A stretch of 64,000 bases of DNA from Watersipora subatra (lineage: Eukaryota; Bryozoa; Gymnolaemata; Cheilostomatida; Watersiporidae): NCBI RefSeq assembly GCF_963576615.1, contig NC_088711.1, forward strand, positions 9,914,869 through 9,978,868. The letters run 5' to 3'. Each line of letters starts with the position of its first letter. The first letter of the stretch is position 1. Shown here piece after piece: positions 12,548-52,700 of the stretch. The notes beneath the pieces were generated by a model. The model ran no database searches, was not told the DNA's origin, and was given only the letters and a program-made list of their open reading frames with translations. A program made the translations under genes and the position numbers.

Positions 12548-14755
12548 TTAGTTTGAACGCTATTGAATTTGTAGTTTCGAGTATGTTTTTATTTTTGTGA
12601 CCTGCATGAGCAACTCATGAATGAGGTCTGTTAAATTCATAATTTAACACACATAATGTTATTCAATAAAGGCCAAATTATATAGTTAGTATTAAGAATT
12701 ATGATTGTTTTTTTATTATCTACGTAGAATTCAAGTGTATTCTAATCATTTTGGTGAACACTTGTTACATGGCTGCCAGAGAGCCTTGTCTACGTTTAGT
12801 CGCATCTCTGCGTAAGATCACTTATTCTAAAACTGCTGCAATGGCAGAATATTGTTTCGATGAAAATATTTTGAAAAAAAAAATTAGAGCAACTTTTTTG
12901 GCTTCTGAGTTAACAAAAACTTCAACCTACCTTAAAATGAGAATTGTTCGTCTATAGCGATCCTTCTATTTTTAGGCATATGCTATGAAAGATTGTAATT
13001 TTAGAAAAAACAGAGAAGTTGAATTGATCAAAAAATGGTGTACGCATGAGTATACATAGTAAATGGTGGAAATTTACTTCAGCTTATAAGCTTCCACATG
13101 TTATTAAAATTGTATGCGGTAAATGACTTAATTCTGTTGATAAAGATCTTTGATTTGAGTAGCGAGTTTAGTCTATCAATTGCATTGATTTCTGTGAATC
13201 TGCTGTAGTTTTCCTTTATGATAGTAAAAACTTCTACAATGTGGACACATGTACGGATAGTACACACAGGCTGACAACATTACCATTATGATGTCTTGAT
13301 AGTTTGGCACACCTTGTGTGACTAATGCTGGACTAATAGCGTATGAACAAAAAATGTTATGCTGGACTAATAGAGTATGAACAAAAAAATGTTATGCTGA
13401 ACTTAAAAAGAATGGGTATCAATTAGCTTAAAACTACTAGAATGAATTGCTATCAATTCTGCTTTTTCTTCAGTTTGATCTGCATTCTATTGTGGCTCAA
13501 AGTATGTAAACCCCTCTAGATGTATATAATTTATCATAGTGACTCTCAACTGAGCATGTACTTAGGTAATGTGACCATGTATGGAGTGTAGACAAATTTG
13601 GAATGTTTGCCAAGGGATGAGAAAGCTACCCTTCTGCTCATTTTAGTCCACATTCACTGTTGTCAGATTAAATAACTGTTTTGTTTGTAAATAATGAATG
13701 CATCACAAGTAAGCTGTTCTACTCTATTGTTTTTTTATAGTCATACATCATATTTGTCTTTAAATTATTAAGTGTTTGTGCACCTTATCGCAGACTGCTT
13801 TAAACATTTTTGCATGTTTGAAAATATTCGCAATATCATAGACAAAAAATATATTTCACTTCAAAAATGAACCGTCAACCGGTAGACACTGTTTTATGGA
13901 TGTATAGATCCCTCTGATCTTCTCTTTTTTATTATATGTTTCAATAAAATCATGTCATCAGCAGGTTTTTTGGTTTTAATCACTTTTTTGAATATTTGTA
14001 AGCGGTGGTTTGCAGTCGTCTGTCTTTGTCCTACCTTAGTGCAATTTTCACTGTTGCATCTTTTGTCCAATAAAAAATTGCTAAATTTTTGATGTGGATT
14101 TCTGTTCTAGGTGTGAGTTTAGCGATTTAGCAACTCTTGTCTATTATTGAGGATTCATCTATGTCGATGGATATCATAATGAAACTTGCAGAACTCGGTA
14201 GCTTGCCAGAACTTTTAGGGCCAGACAGCTGTATACTAGACACAACTATAGCATTTCTAACAAAAGAACTATCTCATGTTTCTCAATGTATTTATTTGCT
14301 GGAAAACACTTAAATAATGAAATTCTTAATTATCAGTTTTTTCTGCTTTAAATTTTTTTTCTCCCCGAGCATAAAAATAGCAGAATTTTTGCAGCTCAGA
14401 CAAACTTGTACCCTTGGGCACTTGCTTGCCTTATTGTTTTAGGTTTGTACATAGTAACAGCTTCAGCCAGTACAGCTGATAAGCTGAGAGGCTGTGATGA
14501 ACAGCTAGATCTGTGCAAACAAATATGTGTAGTTGATGCCTGATAAACTTTACTTGAGAACTAGTTTTGTTTATGCTTGGTCTGTCATAGTGTACTATTT
14601 TGTCACTGATTAGGTTCAAATACTTGCTAGCTTGCTCAACTAGTTGTTGCTAAAGATCAGAGTAAGCAGTTGGGCAGTTGAGGTGAATTTAAGTTTAAGT
14701 TGAATTGGGTGCTTTAAACGTTTTGCATTTACATTGTTTTGTAGCAAGAGTAAAA
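12548..14755. other. Intergenic stretch before the Abi start codon
   Basis: AT-rich with no recognisable gene. A short direct repeat (ATGCTGGACTAATAG then GTATGAACAAAAAA) occurs about 45 bp apart at 13327-13390. A T-rich tract ending in GTAG at 14741-14744, just before the Abi ATG, could be a 3' splice site for an upstream untranslated exon; that exon was not located. Confidence 0.4.
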
Positions 14756-40518
<25,763 letters not shown>

Positions 40519-40737
40519 GCATTTACTCATGCTCGTATTATACCACTAGGGCTATAGTTGTGGCCGTTTGCTCATCATAATGAGACATTTCCTGGTGGCT
40601 GTACGTAGAGCTGCAAGATGAATGTACTTGTGTGGTAGAGGTGACTTATCTTTGGTTAGCCCTGGCCCTGACTATAGTATGCACATGTATCATTGGATGG
40701 CTACTCTACTTATTCAAAATTTATAGTTTTTTTGTAA

Positions 40738-40743
40738 AATAAA
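40738..40743 (+). terminator. Polyadenylation signal AATAAA of Abi
   Basis: Canonical hexamer 220 bp after the Abi stop codon, followed by T- and TG-rich sequence. Confidence 0.65.
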
Positions 40744-41857
40744 CTTTTAGTTTGTATTTTGCGCAGAATTTAAAAATTCTTTCACACTTTGCCGTGTGTA
40801 ATTATGGTGTATCTTGCAACTAATATTAAAATAGATTTCTTACAAGATTAAATTCTTTTAGATTGTATGGCTAAAGATGAGCACGCTTGTTCCACCAGGC
40901 TTTGATTGGCGTGAAAAAAATTGCGGAAAGTTAGTATTTGATAAGGAATTCATATATTTCATCAAATTAGTTTTGTTATGTTTATGAAACCTAAAGGTTT
41001 ATAGAAATTATCAGCATCGATTTTATGTTGGGCGTGACACAAACAAGGCCCTGAAGTTACATGTATATTCCTACTGCTGTCGCAAATACAAGCTAGAGTA
41101 ATTTGCTGCAAAACATTAATATAGAATGTTTTATAGAATGTCTAGTGTGTCTGTCCTATAGGCCCTCTTTCATTTAATAGCTGTAGGTTGCATGTGCAAA
41201 GCTGTCTTGCGGGTCTGATTCTTGTATCTGTTACTCAAACAACCCTAAGCATCATATTATGACTATCGTAAATCAAAATGGTTGTCACTCTTGTTCCAAC
41301 AGCAAAGCTTTTATCATCAATCCTGATTATACTTTACATATCTGCGTTTACATTAAAACAGTCTATGCACGGCTTTCTAGTAGAAAAGCAGTCTAGACAC
41401 GCATTGCCAAATGTTCCACATTCTCTATACGCAATCGTGCTAATTAGAATATTTAAAAAACACAGACCAGACTGGCAACATTTCTCGTGCCAGTCATGCA
41501 ACGAATTTCACACGCGAAGTGTTACATTTGTTTGTGGTCCAAAGGTGGTGGTCAAGCAGCCAAGTTTGTATATCCGGTAGTTATAAATAGAAAAACTATG
41601 GTCAGTGTTTATTTTGACTAGCGTTGGTTATTGCCCGGTTGTGACCCCTCCTGTCTAGGTCTCTTTGCTATTGCATTGTATGCTTATTATGCTGTAGACT
41701 TCGATCTCTCCGTGGCATTGTTGATCTTTTTTACAACATCTTAATTATGATAACTAGATGACCCACCATTATTTTTTGCCATCATGAAGCTATATCCTGA
41801 ATAATTGGGTGTAAAAAATATATTGAATTTTTTGTCATTACTTGTAATTGTCGCAAG
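40744..41857. other. Intergenic stretch between Abi and APEH
   Basis: No gene recognised. A TATA-like TATAAATAG lies at 41582-41590, about 270 bp before the proposed APEH start; whether it serves as a promoter cannot be told from sequence. Confidence 0.35.
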
Positions 41858-44800
41858 ATGCAAGGTGGACAGTCTTATTCATCTAGAATGAATTTCAGTC
41901 AGATTCAGGTAAGTTAGCAGCGATATGAAGCAGAACCTGAGCAGAGAATTGAAATACTTATCCACAACATCAGTTTTAAAACATGACCCTGCACAGGTAT
42001 ATGGTCACTAACCGTGCTTATGAGCTGAGTCTAAAAGGTATTGCATTTAAAGTTTTTAAGAAGTAGGATATATGAAAATTCAGCTGCTATTATTAGCAGA
42101 TAATTATGTTAGTGACATGATAACAATGGATATATTTTACCAAATATTTTCACTCTTACAACATTAAACATGCTAGCGTTGTTGAGATATTACGTTTGGT
42201 GTAATTATAGCATTCATCATTAGAATACCAAAATGTTACAGTTATCCTTGATAATGGCTTGCTAATAAGTTAGGCAGTTATGTATGAGTTGTCTAATTAA
42301 AAACCTTTGTTTGTTAATAAGCGAACACCGAAGTTGAACTTTCGGTTGCCATGGACCTAGTGACATTCAGTCTTGTGTAACTATAAAACTTAGATTGCCA
42401 GTAATTTTACTTCTACATAATTATTCATAAAGCTGCGGGAAGAGCTGCCTGATCTACTGTAAAAGAAATATCTTTCACGAACAATATTTAGACAATTCCT
42501 GACATACCTAATTACTTTCACTGCCGCAGCTTATTATTAAGGTTGGCGTGCTAGGCTTGTTTACGGCTGCATCAATCTTATTGTCCAATCAGCTTTTAGT
42601 AAACTATTAAGACACACCTTCCACAGATCAAGGCGGAGTAGACATTATAAAAGGGTGAGTACTGATCAAAGGCAAGATAGAAGCGTTAAAGCCAGTCGGT
42701 TGAATGAACTTGCAGCAGCCGCTAGGAAGGCATTAATAAAGCAACGTAACGTTTCCTTCACTGCCTTTTAGATTTTTTATGAAAGTTGTTGAATATCACT
42801 AAAAAATAAAATAGGTAACTTTATAGCATCGAGCCTCTTATCTCCTGGAATACAAATGGTAGGTTGGCATCTTACTAATTTATTAATAGCAAAAACAATA
42901 CTGCATTATTTAATCCTAATTTAAACCTAATAGATACGCCTACTGGTACATAAAACATCGTATTCAATGCATCTTAAAAATTCAAAATTGGAGTAGCTCA
43001 GATTATTTACTTGCTCTTTTAGTTTAGGAAACTACTGTAGAGTCTGTTTTTTTAATTAACAGACACGGTCATCCAGCTGCATATATATATATTACATAAC
43101 CTTGTGTTTACGTGCCGTTAGTAGTCGCTTTTTTAAGTTTCAGAGATTATTTTAGTGATCATTTTTGTCGCAATCTTAGTTGATTTTGTTATCCATTTAC
43201 AAGCCAGTCTAAGATACTGCTAATTCTTCTTTGTATTATGACACATTGCAGGAGGAAGAAGCAGTAGCACTGTTCCGGGAACTTGCAAAAAATCCAGAAC
43301 TCAAGTCTGGTCAGCTGTCAGAAGTTAACGGCTCAAATGTAACTGTGGAATCTGTCTGGACACAAAGATGTCTGGAAAAGAGTAACTCCCACAAGTTCAT
43401 GCAGACGTATCTTCTCCACAACGACGAGTCCTTCACTTCAATTTCCAGATCTAAGCCTCATGTAGTTGTGGAATGGTATGTGTCTATATTTTTGTGTAGT
43501 TCAGATTCTCATTTTAAGGCCGTCATAACAATATTTATTTTTGATACTGCTACTTTGCTGGTAGTTCCTTTTGAAAAATACATTTCATAATTCACAACAG
43601 CTGAAATAACACAAAAATAGCGATTGTAGAAGTTTTGTGCCGCCTTCAGGTGTCTGTAAGAGTTATCATGTCTAACTTGTCAGCCACCTTACTTTGTTTC
43701 TGAGTCTTTAAAATAATCGTTCATGTCTATTTTAGCTCAGTGTTGATTTTTTACAAGATTGTGTTACAGGAGCAATGGAGTATGAATCTGTGTAGTTTCC
43801 ATTTAATTTTTTTGCAAAAATTGTATTTTTATGAAACGTAGCCAGCTTACTAATGTGGACTTTGTTAAAAACTCAAATCTGTTTTATGCTAAACTGAAGT
43901 AACAGGTAGTAAGTGTTTTCCAGTTGAAAGTTTCAGCTGATCGTTGCAAAAGAGCCAGTAATAAAAAAAATGACAGCCAGCAGCGGGGTCTTTAGTTATT
44001 ATATTGTTATTATAATATTATACTCATCATAGTTTTAGTTATAATATTATAGTATTAAAAACAATAGTTGTTTTTTTTCATCAATTTTGTTGTATTTGTT
44101 CATCTTTCTAGCTTATGGAATGTTGCATCACCTTCAGGAAGTCAAAGCGTTATTGTACGCAAACATACACCAGATAAAAATAAGGCATCAGAAGATAAGT
44201 ACCACTTTGAGGTATGTGATGTTTGGTATATGAAATAGGCACTCAGTGTTGGTGAAAACATCAGATGTATTCTATATGAAGACTTAACAGCCTTACAGCT
44301 AATAGTTATGTTGACAGCTAAAAATTTTGGTAAATAAGGCTTTTGAATGTAGATGGAATGTAATGTACTATTTACTCTGAGTCTGGTTTTGGTATTGGCT
44401 AATTTACTACTTTTACAGATCTGGTGTAAGAGTGGACACTGCAAGAAAGTTTTTAATGTGAGCTCATCTGACAAACACGGTGTGGTTTATGGAGAAGATA
44501 GTAAGTGGCTTACTTGTCACGTTGTTGTTGATGCTTAGCCAAAAACATATTGGAAATAGAGAACAGTGACATCTTTGAAATGTGTCTCTTTTGATGGTGT
44601 CACTAGCTGTTGATTGTTAGCGCTCGTGACAATCAACATGCCAAACTGCGTGAGTTAGTTTGGAATGTTTACTGTGGAAGGTTGTTAAACACCCGTAAAG
44701 TCTTAATATGTTTTGGATTAGGTTGTTACACCCAATTTCTTGTGTTGAAAGGCATATGCAGATATACAATCAACTATCATTGCAACTTTTCTATTAATAG

Positions 44801-46653
44801 AAAGTAGGCAACCATTTTTGGCATTCACAAAAATAAGCAAATCGATGGCCAGTCGGAAGTTTTTTAACATAATCTAACAGTCGCTATATCAAACATATTT
44901 TTGCAGTCACCAATATCTATATTTTTTATTTTTGCAAAAAAGGTTGGCTCTCTTGTTGCTATGATTGGACTCATTTTTTAAATTTATTTTTGATTGAAAT
45001 CTTGTAATTACTTTATATAGGATGATGATTGGACGATAAAGATCTGTTTGCAAAGCACAATAATTACTCTTTGTAGAAGAATAAGCAAACTGCTTGTTTG
45101 TTTTCTTTCATCATGACTTTCATAAATGTGTCATTACTATGTATATATACTATTATGTATATATATTATATATATATGTACAATGTATATATATTATTAT
45201 ATATATATATATATATATGTACAATGTATATATATTATTATATATATGTATATATATTATTATGTATATATGTATATATATATATTATTGTGTAAATATA
45301 TATGTATATATATTGTTATATATATATGCATATATATATTATTATGTATATATATTATTATGTATATATTGCGTAGTTTGAACTTTCTATGATAAAATTT
45401 TGATTATATCCCATTACTTTTGTTTGTGAAGTTTTCTATGGTCATCCTATTTTTTAAATATTTGGTGTGATATCTTCTTTATTCAGAACCAAGTTCACAT
45501 TCTATGATTTATATTAATAATGTTAAAAACTAATAAATTTTAGGATTAATGAAACAAAATATGCAAAACAATATTTATAACTGTTTGAAACCTGTCAGTG
45601 TCACAAATTTAATTTCAACAAATGTTTGTTCGAAATGACCTTCACTTCGTCTAGGGTCTTCTAGAAAAGCTCAGCAAGATGAGACCTATTCTTCTGTTTA
45701 TTGTTTAACACTTGGCTAATCATTGGATGGTTCTTGTACTCTTATTAAAATGTTATTATTATGTTACAAGGATATTGCTAACCATGAATGTAAGGTCACT
45801 AACTATGACTACACTTCATGGCTACCTGATATGTTTAATTACTCTGCTGTATTTGTCCTTTTTTCTCACTATGCACACTAGTAACCTTTGTTTGGTTACT
45901 CACGAGTGACTCACTTTTAAAATATGATTTGTCATTTTGCGAATAAAATAATTATTGCCAACAAGTAATACACATGTATATATGTTGTAGGAGCGTTTGG
46001 ATGTTTACAGTGGAATTTAGCTGAAGACCGACTCCTTTATGTGGCAGAGAAAAAGAAGAAAAAGACGTGTACTTACTTTGCAGAACTTAAAAAGGAGATG
46101 AAGGAGGAAGATAAACCAGTTGCGGTGAGTCAGGTGCATCTAGAGACTTTTCTTTTGCTTTTACATGTTTTCTTAGATGCATTACAAGGTACATGCTAGT
46201 GGCTGTCGGTAATGTAGGATAGATGTGACATATATATTCTTTGGGTGCAATTTAAGATAAGTATGACATACACACGGTTTCTCTGTATGCATCGTAAGAT
46301 GGCCATAACACATATTCATCAGGTTTGACATATATACATATACAGTGTATATCTATTTGATTTGACATGTATGTTCACTAGAAGCATCGTAAATATTTGC
46401 TCTTTACTAGGTCCGGCATGTACATGTATATATATGAGGTTTGACATTTATATCTATGTATATCGTGTATATACATATATATACATAATATATATATATA
46501 TGAGGTGTGACATACTAAGCATGACATATATTTACATATACATTTATATATATATATATGTCTAGATTTACATATATACAGTATGTATGTATACCATATA
46601 TATATATATATATACCGTATATATATATTTATGAGGTGCAATACACTAAGCAT

Positions 46654-46721
<68 letters not shown>

Positions 46722-49700
46722 GTGCGGCATACTAACCACGACATATATATTAATATATATATATATGAGGTGTGACATACTAACCATGACATATGTATTT
46801 ATATATATGAGGTGCGACATACTAATTATGACATATATATTTATATATGAGGTGTGACATACTAAGCATGACATATGTATTTCTATATATGAGGTGCGAC
46901 ATACTATTTATGGCATATATATTTATATATATGAGGTGCGACATACTAAGCATGGCATATATATTTATGTATATGAGGTGCGACCTACTAAGCATGACAT
47001 ATATATTTATATATATGAGGTGTGACATACTAATCATGACATATATATTTATGTGTATGAGGAGTGACATACTAATCATGACATATATATTTATGAGGTG
47101 TGACATACTAATAATGACATATATATTTATGAGGCATGACATACTAATCATGACATATATATTTATGAGGCATGACATACTAATCATGACATATATATTT
47201 ATGAGGCGTGACATATATATTTATGAGGCGTCATGTAGCAGGCTAATCAAAGGAGTGATTAAACGATTAAGCGTAATGAACATCTTTGAATCCGGATTCT
47301 CCCGGCTGTAAAGATATCCGGGTTTGTATAGAGCTATTGGAGTGTATCAACTCGTGGCTTCAGTCAATTGTATTGCTTTTATGCCAACAGGATATGAAGC
47401 TATTGAATTGATTTGTTTCTGGCCGTGAACGCTATAACCCTTTTCAACTGTTTGTCCATGCCCTATTATCTGTCAACCTTTTATCCGCATTCCAATTCTT
47501 TGATGATGTCAGAGTAAATCGGCAGCACATGCCGCGCTTCACAGCTTCTTGACTCTATGATATTCCAGACTCGTTTTTCCACAATTTTGCAATTTAGTTA
47601 AAAACTCTCCAAAACATTTTGAATGCTTAAAATTGTTGCGTGTGTAGTTGTATGTACTACACCAAAACTAGAGTTATGTACTTTGGAGACTTCTGTGTAT
47701 CATGTTTCAATGTGAGACTATATCGGTATGTAGATCTGTGTACATAAAAGTGATAGTGACAGTCAGTAATAAAACTTTCTCGACATGTACGAGCGTGTTC
47801 AGTGCTAAAGCAACACGGTTTGGTTATGTAAATGCTCACTGTTTGCAGGGTGAAAAGTTTGTGTATAAGGAAGACTGGGGAGAGGCATTTGTAGACAAGG
47901 AACAGCCAGTCGTATGCGTGCTTGATCTCACCTCTGGTGATGTCACAGTACTAGAGGAAGAAATATTGGCTAACTCATCATGTGGTCAGGTATGCTACAC
48001 ACTAATATAGCACAAATATCTTAAAATATTAATCAAATCATTGCATATTTCCGGCCTCTTTCTAGATACTGACTTAGCTCATCTAAATAATGCCTTTAAA
48101 GGTTTTTAATGTAGGTAAGTTAGGTTTGTATCTCAAATGAGGCTAGAATTCTGCAATGATTTGAACAATATTTTCAGAGATATTTAAATCTTCTCGTGCT
48201 TTAAAAAACTTTTAAACTTGTCATTTATTTTTTAACGTCGTGAGAAAGTCATAATTTCTGTGTGGTTGCTTCTATGAAAGCATCTCTGTTGTGTCGCTTA
48301 CATGCATAATAGAATGTCTCCAACAGGCTGTCTGGTGTCCAAAAGAGAATGGTTTGGTCTTCTGCGCACTTCCTCATCAGACTACCAAGCTCGGCATACT
48401 CCATTGTCCAATCAGATTGTGAGTTGTTAGTTTTTCTCCTTAACCAGTCTTTTTGGTCCCCTTCAGTATACTGAGTAATTGAATACCTATTTATTATTTA
48501 GACATTTTAACTGAGGCGTGTCCATGAATAGTGTATGAAATTATTAATGTAAAGAAGATGATCTCCTGTCCTGTCTTGAGACAAGTGCATGTGATCTTAT
48601 CCAGGGGCTTAAATCTAGTGTTTAACCGCGCTGGCACATACTAGTGACAATTGTGATATATAACATATAATGCTGTAAGATCTGACAACAATTAGGGTAT
48701 CCCGTTTGTTACACTTGATTATCGGAGGTTTCCAAATGGAAAACAAGTGACTGGTTTTGTGAATCCATTGTTAAAATTATAGTGTATTTGATAGCTTTTA
48801 ATACTGCTTCTTACTGTACAAATTATAGGGAGCTTCCCTTCTCATCGCTTTTTCTCAGCTACTCTGAATCCCAGGTTGATACTCCCCCAAAAGGCCCAAG
48901 GCTCGATCCAAAATCACATTTTAGGGGTTTTTAGACCATGAGGCACTGTCAGTGAATTTGCTACTTTAGGGGGCCCAAATAAAATTTACTAAGTTTTGCT
49001 GAACAATTTATTTCATTGGATGGCCTGATTAGGTGTTCCCCTAAACACATAGGGGGTACATATGCTATAGGCCTAGTGGAAATTATTTTTCTAGCTTCTG
49101 AATCATATTGGATGTTTAGCGGGGCGTGGAACCTGGGCGCCCCTAGGGAACTCCCAGTGCTTAGGGGGTGTATTTCAAATTGACCAACCAGGTAATTGGG
49201 GGTACAATATCCTAGTCTGGGCCTAGCCAGGGGGTGTTTCTTTCAGAGTATCAACCCTGGGCTCTGAATGCCTTTGTTTAGTAGTTGAAATGTTCAACTT
49301 GCTCTAACAGCTTTGTTCACTAGTTAATCCAAACATCTTGCATTGTGATACTACTAGATGCATACAACACATACCCACGCTTGCCTATTTAAACAGCATA
49401 ATGTATGCTTTGTCTGAATTTACTTGCTTGTATATCAGCATACTAAATGATAGATTTATCTTCCCTTCCCAACACCACGATTAACTTTACCAGTGACCGT
49501 TTTTATTAAAGTTGACTGACTGCAAATAACACCGAGAGAGGAAAAACAAACACGTTCCAGATGAGTTTTAACTTATGTTCAGATGTTAAAAGAGACTCAA
49601 TTGGTTTTGTTCCCTCGGAACGTGTTACTTTGCATCGTTTAAATTTTATATTTGCCCATGCTCACTTTCCGAATGCAGTTTTAACTTACCTAAATAGCTA

Positions 49701-52700
49701 AATCCCACAACTAACATTACTGTGAATATGATCTTCTAGGTTATCTAACTGTGTTCAGTGTATATTATGATACTGAATACTGTATATTACAATATTGTGT
49801 TATCTAATGTATCATGCAATATTGTCTTATGTAATATCGTATCTTGCATTATTTTAGATCAATTCTCTACCACTACAATTTTGAAACCAAAACACTCCGT
49901 AAGTTTCCTATTGACTCACTAGTTTGTTGTGTTGAGCAGTTAATACGGGTTGATATACATGTAGGTTGATGTGTTAGTAACATGCAAACCTTTGGCTTTT
50001 CTCCTGTTCCTATTAGAATTAGTCATGCTAGGCTGAGTATATTCTTAGACACAATATTTTACCTGCGTAGCTTTTGCTCCGCATCTCTTCCTGAATATTG
50101 ACTTTCTAGTTCTCTCAGTTTGAGTGTATTTCACACTTTTGTTATACCCATGTTGTATTGTTATTGTTATACCCATGTTGTATTGTTATTGTTATACCCG
50201 TGTTGTATTGTTATTGTTATACTCGTGTTGTATTGTTATCGCTTTGTGTTACTCATGTTTCTTGCCACTCCTATTTATGTTACTGCTGCAATGCATTACT
50301 GCTTCTTGCTAGAAGTTCCACTTTGTATCTTTCTTGCTCTGTGTTATTGTTGTTATTATTATGGTTGTTGTTATTATTATTGTTGTTATTATTGTTATTA
50401 TTATTGTTGTTATTATTATTGTTATTATTATTGTTATTATTATTGTTGTTATTATTGTTGTTATTATTATTGTTATTATTGTTGTTATTATTATTGTTGT
50501 TATTGTTGTTATTATTATTGTTATTATTATTGTTGTTATTGTTGTTATTATTGTTATTATTGTCGTAAAAGTTTTTCTTCACAGTCGTGTGGTGGTAGGT
50601 GACTGGTTGTAGTCCATGTTGAGTCCGGGTCTTAACAAAAGGCCAAAGGATCCAACATCTTCCTCAACTCCACTAAGAGAAGACCTTCCTCAAAATTGTT
50701 GTTATTGTTGTTATTATTATTGTTGTTATTGTTGTTATTATTATTATTATTATTGTTGTTATTGTTGTTATTGTTATTGTTGTTATTGTTATTATTATTA
50801 TTGTTGTTATTGTTGTTGTTATTATTATTGTTATTATTGTTGTTGTTGTAATGTAGTTTATAGCTTTGTGCAGCTACCAAGCTGAATTACATGTATCTTA
50901 GTACTTTGTTAGCAAATATTATTCTTGATGCGTTTCGGATATTTGCTCACCCTCTTTAAAGGTTCTCTCACTCCTGCTGAGAATATCTCGGCTAAGTCTC
51001 CAAGGTTCAGTCCAGACAATACGAAGCTCGCCTACCTAGAGTGTGTGGCTGGAGGAGCTCATTGTAAATGCATGAGGCTCATGTTGGTAAGCATATATCG
51101 CTTTCTCAACTCTTTTAATGCTTATTTGATTTGAGAAGCTGCAACAGGTGTTGCGAGACTACTGGCTGGTCAGTTAGCATAAAACATATATGTCTGATTC
51201 GTAGACTGTGGACTGAAATTCATAGGCTGTGGACTGAAATTCAAAGACTGTTGCTTGTGCTGTGAAACTGTCTTGTCAGTGTTTTAAGAATGATGATCGC
51301 AAAACTATTGGAACTTGTGAAGTACACATTGCGTATGTGTGGGCAGTGCTTATTGCATATGTATATATGGCATGTTCTATATGTATGATGATGGCAAAAC
51401 AACTCCAATCTTTATATTGCATACTAGACTGTGTGTAATATATATTGCATGTTTTGTAATGCACATTGAATAGATGTGTAGTTTAGAATGTCTTTGTGTT
51501 TAATGTACATTGCATAGATGTATAGTGTATTTGTGTTTAATGTACATTGCATAGTGTGTATTGTATTTGTGTTTAATGTACATTGCATAGTGTGTATTGT
51601 ATTTGTGTTTAATGTACATTGCATAGATGTATAGTGTATATAGTATTGGTGTTTAGTGTACATTGCATAGATGTATAGTGTGTATTGTATTTGTATAATG
51701 CACATTGAATAGATGTGTAGTTTAGAATGTATTTGTGTTTAATGTACATTACATAGTGTGTATTGTATTTGTGTTTAATGTACATTGCATAGATGTATAG
51801 TGTATATAGTATTGGTGTTTAGTGTACATTGCATAGATGTATAGTGTGTATTGTATTTGTATAATGCACATTGCATAGATGTGTAGTTTAGAATGTATTT
51901 GTGTTTAATGTACATTGCATAGTGTGTATTGTATTTGTGTTTAATGTACATTGCATAGTGTGTATTGTATTTGTGTTTAATGTACATTGCATAGATGTAT
52001 AGTGTATATAGTATTGGTGTTTAGTGTACATTGCATAGATGTATAGTGTGTATTGTATTTGTATAATGCACATTGCATAGATGTGTAGTTTAGAATGTAT
52101 TTGTGTTTAATGTACAGTGCACATCTCTAAATACTTTGATTCCTTTTAGCCTAGTTTATAGTAATAGTTTAGTAATAGTATAGTTTATAGGTAATAAAGT
52201 AAAAAAAATTGTTATATTTACCATTCCAAAGCCAAATCGATGCAGATAAATTGTAAATGCTATTAAACACGTATATGTAGGCCAACACGCTACAGCCAAA
52301 CACACAGTAGATGAGTGCTCAAGTTTGCTGGTGTAAACGCGAAGTGTCAAACGCCAACATATCACCGTATTCCTCTTTAGTGGATAGAATACTTATATTT
52401 TACTAATATGAGTGTTTAATTGCTTACCTGTTTGTTACATATTGATAGTCAGTTGCTCCAACTATTTCTTCCACATTTTGGAGTCTGTATTTCTTTCACT
52501 GCAGATTGATTGGAAATCTGGTGAGACAAGTGTGCTTATAGATTTGGTGCACAGCCCTGAACCCGAATCAGCCTTTCAGGGTATTTACACGGCAGCCCTG
52601 CCACCGCGTTGCTGGCATCCCGATAGCTCTCACATATTCTTCTCTACTCCCTCAAGGTCAAGAAAGGTTTGTCTCCTCATCAGTTGCATCCAGTAGCAAC

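Noticed and set aside
14155-14313. Small plus-strand frame starting MSMDIIMKLAELGSLPELLG
   Set aside because: About 50 codons before TAA, no recognisable family, no donor joining it to the Abi start exon; left as chance.
50158-50880. Poly-Leu and poly-Asn frames
   Set aside because: TTG/TTA triplet microsatellite within APEH intron 8.
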